Source: an uncultured Myxococcales bacterium (GTDB lineage Bacteria > Myxococcota_A > UBA9042). Taken from it: a stretch of DNA of 7,712 nucleotides. Both the position numbers and the translations under genes were made by a program. Of the stretch, positions 6,206 through 7,712 are shown one piece after another. The notes below the pieces were generated by a model. It searched no databases, had not been told where the DNA came from, and saw nothing but the letters and a program-made list of their open reading frames with translations. The stretch lies in assembly GCA_903917305.1 (NCBI GenBank), contig CAIXAA010000894.1, positions 1 through 7,712 on the forward strand, written 5' to 3'. Within the stretch, counting starts at the first letter, position 1; every line of letters starts with the position of its first letter.

Positions 6206-6811
6206 ATGGCTACCCTCGCCGATCTCGTCCGTGCCGGCGCCAAGCCCGCGGAGCTGGCCGCCCTGCTCGATGGCACTGACGCCCTGGGCCGCCAGGAGGC
6301 GCTCGCCGGCCTGGCTCGGTCTGATTTTGGGCCGCTGTTTCGCGCGGTTGCTGGCCAGCACGTCGATCTCGCCTACTACGTGCCGAAAGAGACGCCGGCC
6401 GGCACCTTCGTGCGCCACGTCGGCCTGAACTCGATGCCGCTGTTCCGCACGGTCGACAAGCGCTTCGTGCGCGCCCCGAACGGGGAGCTGTGGGGCTACA
6501 ACCACCTGGAAAACCCGATCGCGTCAGCCTTTTCCGGTCCCGGCTACTTCTGCGTCGCCGAGCGCCCGGCGCCCAGCCCGGACGGCCGCCAGGGCTGCGA
6601 CCAGCTCTTCATCGACTACTGGCGCGTGCCGCCCAGCTTGCCGCACCCCGGCTGGCCCGCCGTCACGCCCAACGACCGCCTGCCCGGCAGCCTCGTCTAC
6701 GGCAAGATGTGCGACTACATGTGGCGCGTCTCGCAGCACGTCTCGATCGGCGAAGCCTGGCGCAATGGCAAGTCGATCGACACGTTCTTCATCATCAGCC
6801 GCGAGTCCTGA
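6206..6811 (+). CDS. Conserved-looking protein of unknown function, 201 residues
   Basis: I cannot assign a function. The protein appears soluble: no signal peptide and no membrane segment. Residues 1-50 are Ala/Leu-rich and probably helical (LADLVRAG...LAALLDG...ALAGLARSDFGPLF). Residues 55-201 look like a compact alpha/beta domain rich in aromatic residues, with VRHVGLNSMPLF (69-80), KRFVRAPNGELWGYNH (85-100), GPGYFCVAE (111-119), LFIDYWRVPP (134-143) and a C-terminal YMWRVSQHVSIGEAWRNGKSIDTFF (171-195). Ordered motifs with many Gly, His and Trp residues suggest a real conserved fold, and I have a faint memory of similar hypothetical proteins in myxobacteria. The start is well supported by AGGAGG four bases upstream. 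It lies eight bases after the GMC gene and five bases before the RNA methyltransferase gene, so it belongs to the same operon. Confidence 0.85.
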   Translation: MATLADLVRAGAKPAELAALLDGTDALGRQEALAGLARSDFGPLFRAVAGQHVDLAYYVPKETPAGTFVRHVGLNSMPLFRTVDKRFVRAPNGELWGYNHLENPIASAFSGPGYFCVAERPAPSPDGRQGCDQLFIDYWRVPPSLPHPGWPAVTPNDRLPGSLVYGKMCDYMWRVSQHVSIGEAWRNGKSIDTFFIISRES

Positions 6812-6816
6812 CCGCC

Positions 6817-7560
6817 ATGGCGCGCCCCGAGCAGATCGTCTGCGGCCAGCACGCGGTGACGGCGGCGCTGCAGCACCGTTGTCGCGACGTGCGCCGGCTG
6901 TATTTCGCGCCGCAGCACCTGGCCAGCTTGAAGCCCGTGCTGCGCGAGCTGGCGGCGCGGCGCGCGATCTACCGCGAGCTGCCGGATGCGGAGCTGGAGC
7001 GCGTCTCCGGGCAGCGGGCGCACCAGGGCCTGGTCGCCGTGCTGGACGCGCCGGAGACCGAGACCGTGCGCCTGGACGACCTGCACGACTGGGCGGAAAC
7101 GCCTGGCGTGGTGCTGGCTTTGGATGGCGTGGGCAACCCGCACAACCTGGGCGCGATTGCGCGCACGGCGGCGTTCCTGGGCGTGCGGGCGCTGCTGCTC
7201 TCGGCGCAAGGCGTGGCGTGCGTGCGCAGCACCGCGGCGTACCGCACCTCCGAGGGCGGGCTGGAAGTGTTGCCCGCCTACCGCTCCGAGCACCTCGCCG
7301 GCGACATCCGCATCTTTCGCCAGGCCGGCGGCCGCGTCTGCGCGCTGGCGGTGGGCGGCACACAGAAGCTAAGCGATCTCGCCGGTTTGGGCCGCAAGGG
7401 GCCGGGCGTCCTGCTCGTCGCCGGCTCCGAAGAAGACGGCATGACCGCCGAAGTCGCCAAGGCCTGCGGCAACGCGCTGCGCATCGATGGCAGCGGCGCC
7501 GTCGAGTCGCTCAATGTCGGCGTGGCAGTGGGGATGGCGCTGAGCTGGCTGCTGAATTAG
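6817..7560 (+). CDS. TrmH/SpoU-family RNA 2'-O-methyltransferase (RlmB- or YfiF-like)
   Basis: S-adenosylmethionine-dependent 2'-O-ribose methylation of rRNA or tRNA by a SPOUT (trefoil-knot) enzyme. The 247-residue product has an N-terminal substrate-binding domain (IVCGQHAVTAAL, 7-18; L7Ae-like SpoU_sub_bind), then the catalytic domain with motif 1 NPHNLGAIARTA (107-118, Arg116), motif 2 VAGSEEDGM (201-209, Glu205) and motif 3 ESLNVGVAVGMAL (230-242, Ser231/Asn233). Length fits RlmB (about 245), which methylates G2251 of 23S rRNA in E. coli. However, the segment AAYRTSEGGLE (140-150) recalls the YfiF-type subgroup rather than the usual RlmB 'RASAGA' form, so the target is uncertain and no symbol is given. 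ATG 6817 is five bases after the previous stop codon; no strong ribosome site is seen, implying coupling. The TAG stop overlaps the stop of the convergent nuoB by four bases. Confidence 0.93.
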   Translation: MARPEQIVCGQHAVTAALQHRCRDVRRLYFAPQHLASLKPVLRELAARRAIYRELPDAELERVSGQRAHQGLVAVLDAPETETVRLDDLHDWAETPGVVLALDGVGNPHNLGAIARTAAFLGVRALLLSAQGVACVRSTAAYRTSEGGLEVLPAYRSEHLAGDIRIFRQAGGRVCALAVGGTQKLSDLAGLGRKGPGVLLVAGSEEDGMTAEVAKACGNALRIDGSGAVESLNVGVAVGMALSWLLN

Positions 7561-7712
7561 CGGATCTCGGCGCGGCCGGCCGTGATCTTGTCCATCAGCA
7601 TCTGGATCGCGTCCATGATCTGCTCCGGACGCGGCGGGCAGCCCGGGATGTAGACGTCGACCGGAATGATGTGGTCGATGCCCGGCACCGTGGCGTAGTT
7701 GTCGTAGAAACC
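7557..7712 (-). CDS. nuoB: NADH-quinone oxidoreductase subunit B (NuoB), C-terminal fragment (5' end outside window)
   Basis: Peripheral-arm subunit of respiratory complex I that carries iron-sulfur cluster N2, the last electron donor to quinone. Reading the minus strand from the window edge gives 51 residues starting GFYDNYATVPGIDHIIPVDV and including the diagnostic VDVYIPGCPPRPEQ. The Cys in PGCPP is the last ligand of cluster N2; the other three lie upstream, outside the window. The stop is TAA at 7559-7557. Only about 20 residues follow the PRPE motif, so the protein lacks the longer tail of E. coli NuoB and resembles short-tailed forms. The gene ends against the convergent methyltransferase gene, so no nuoC follows directly. 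Confidence 0.93.
   Translation of the reverse strand, partial: GFYDNYATVPGIDHIIPVDVYIPGCPPRPEQIMDAIQMLMDKITAGRAEIR

Noticed and set aside
7573..7582. Perfect palindrome CGGCCGGCCG near the nuoB end
   Set aside because: It is in nuoB coding sequence, has no loop, and is expected by chance in GC-rich DNA.

Overview
The window is GC-rich, gene-dense bacterial chromosome. The sigma-70 C-terminus, the COG1579-type zinc-ribbon protein, the RNase HI with an extra N-terminal zinc ribbon and the NuoB tail look most like a high-GC member of the former Deltaproteobacteria, perhaps Myxococcota. That placement is an inference from sequence style, not from a search. There is no sign of an IS element, phage, CRISPR array or recent transfer.

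Layout. (1) 1-1853, plus strand: the 3' part of the housekeeping sigma factor gene rpoD (5' end outside the window), a CAT-anticodon tRNA (probably tRNA-Ile2) with its own candidate promoter, and a coiled-coil/C4 zinc-ribbon protein. (2) 1859-4070, minus strand: an aldehyde dehydrogenase followed 4 bases later by RNase HI, which converges on the zinc-ribbon gene with a 5-base gap. (3) 4071-4260: a divergent promoter region with a perfect TTGACA -35 box and short repeats. (4) 4261-7560, plus strand: a tightly packed four-gene operon encoding a small membrane protein, a GMC-family FAD oxidoreductase, an unrecognised 201-residue protein and a TrmH/SpoU RNA 2'-O-methyltransferase. (5) 7557-7712, minus strand: the 3' end of nuoB (complex I), whose stop codon overlaps that of the methyltransferase gene.

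How the genes fit together. The most interesting part is the divergent unit 2598-6197. The GMC protein should oxidise an alcohol to an aldehyde, and the aldehyde dehydrogenase would take the aldehyde to the acid. The GMC protein carries cysteines spaced C-x5-C-x3-C, the spacing of the 3Fe-4S ligands recalled for bacterial FAD-dependent glucose dehydrogenase. The small membrane protein just upstream resembles the helical N-terminal part that is fused to the oxidoreductase in some long-chain alcohol oxidases. A membrane-attached alcohol dehydrogenase complex feeding electrons to the respiratory chain is a plausible, untested reading. The remaining genes (rpoD, tRNA, RNase HI, methyltransferase, nuoB) are core housekeeping functions.
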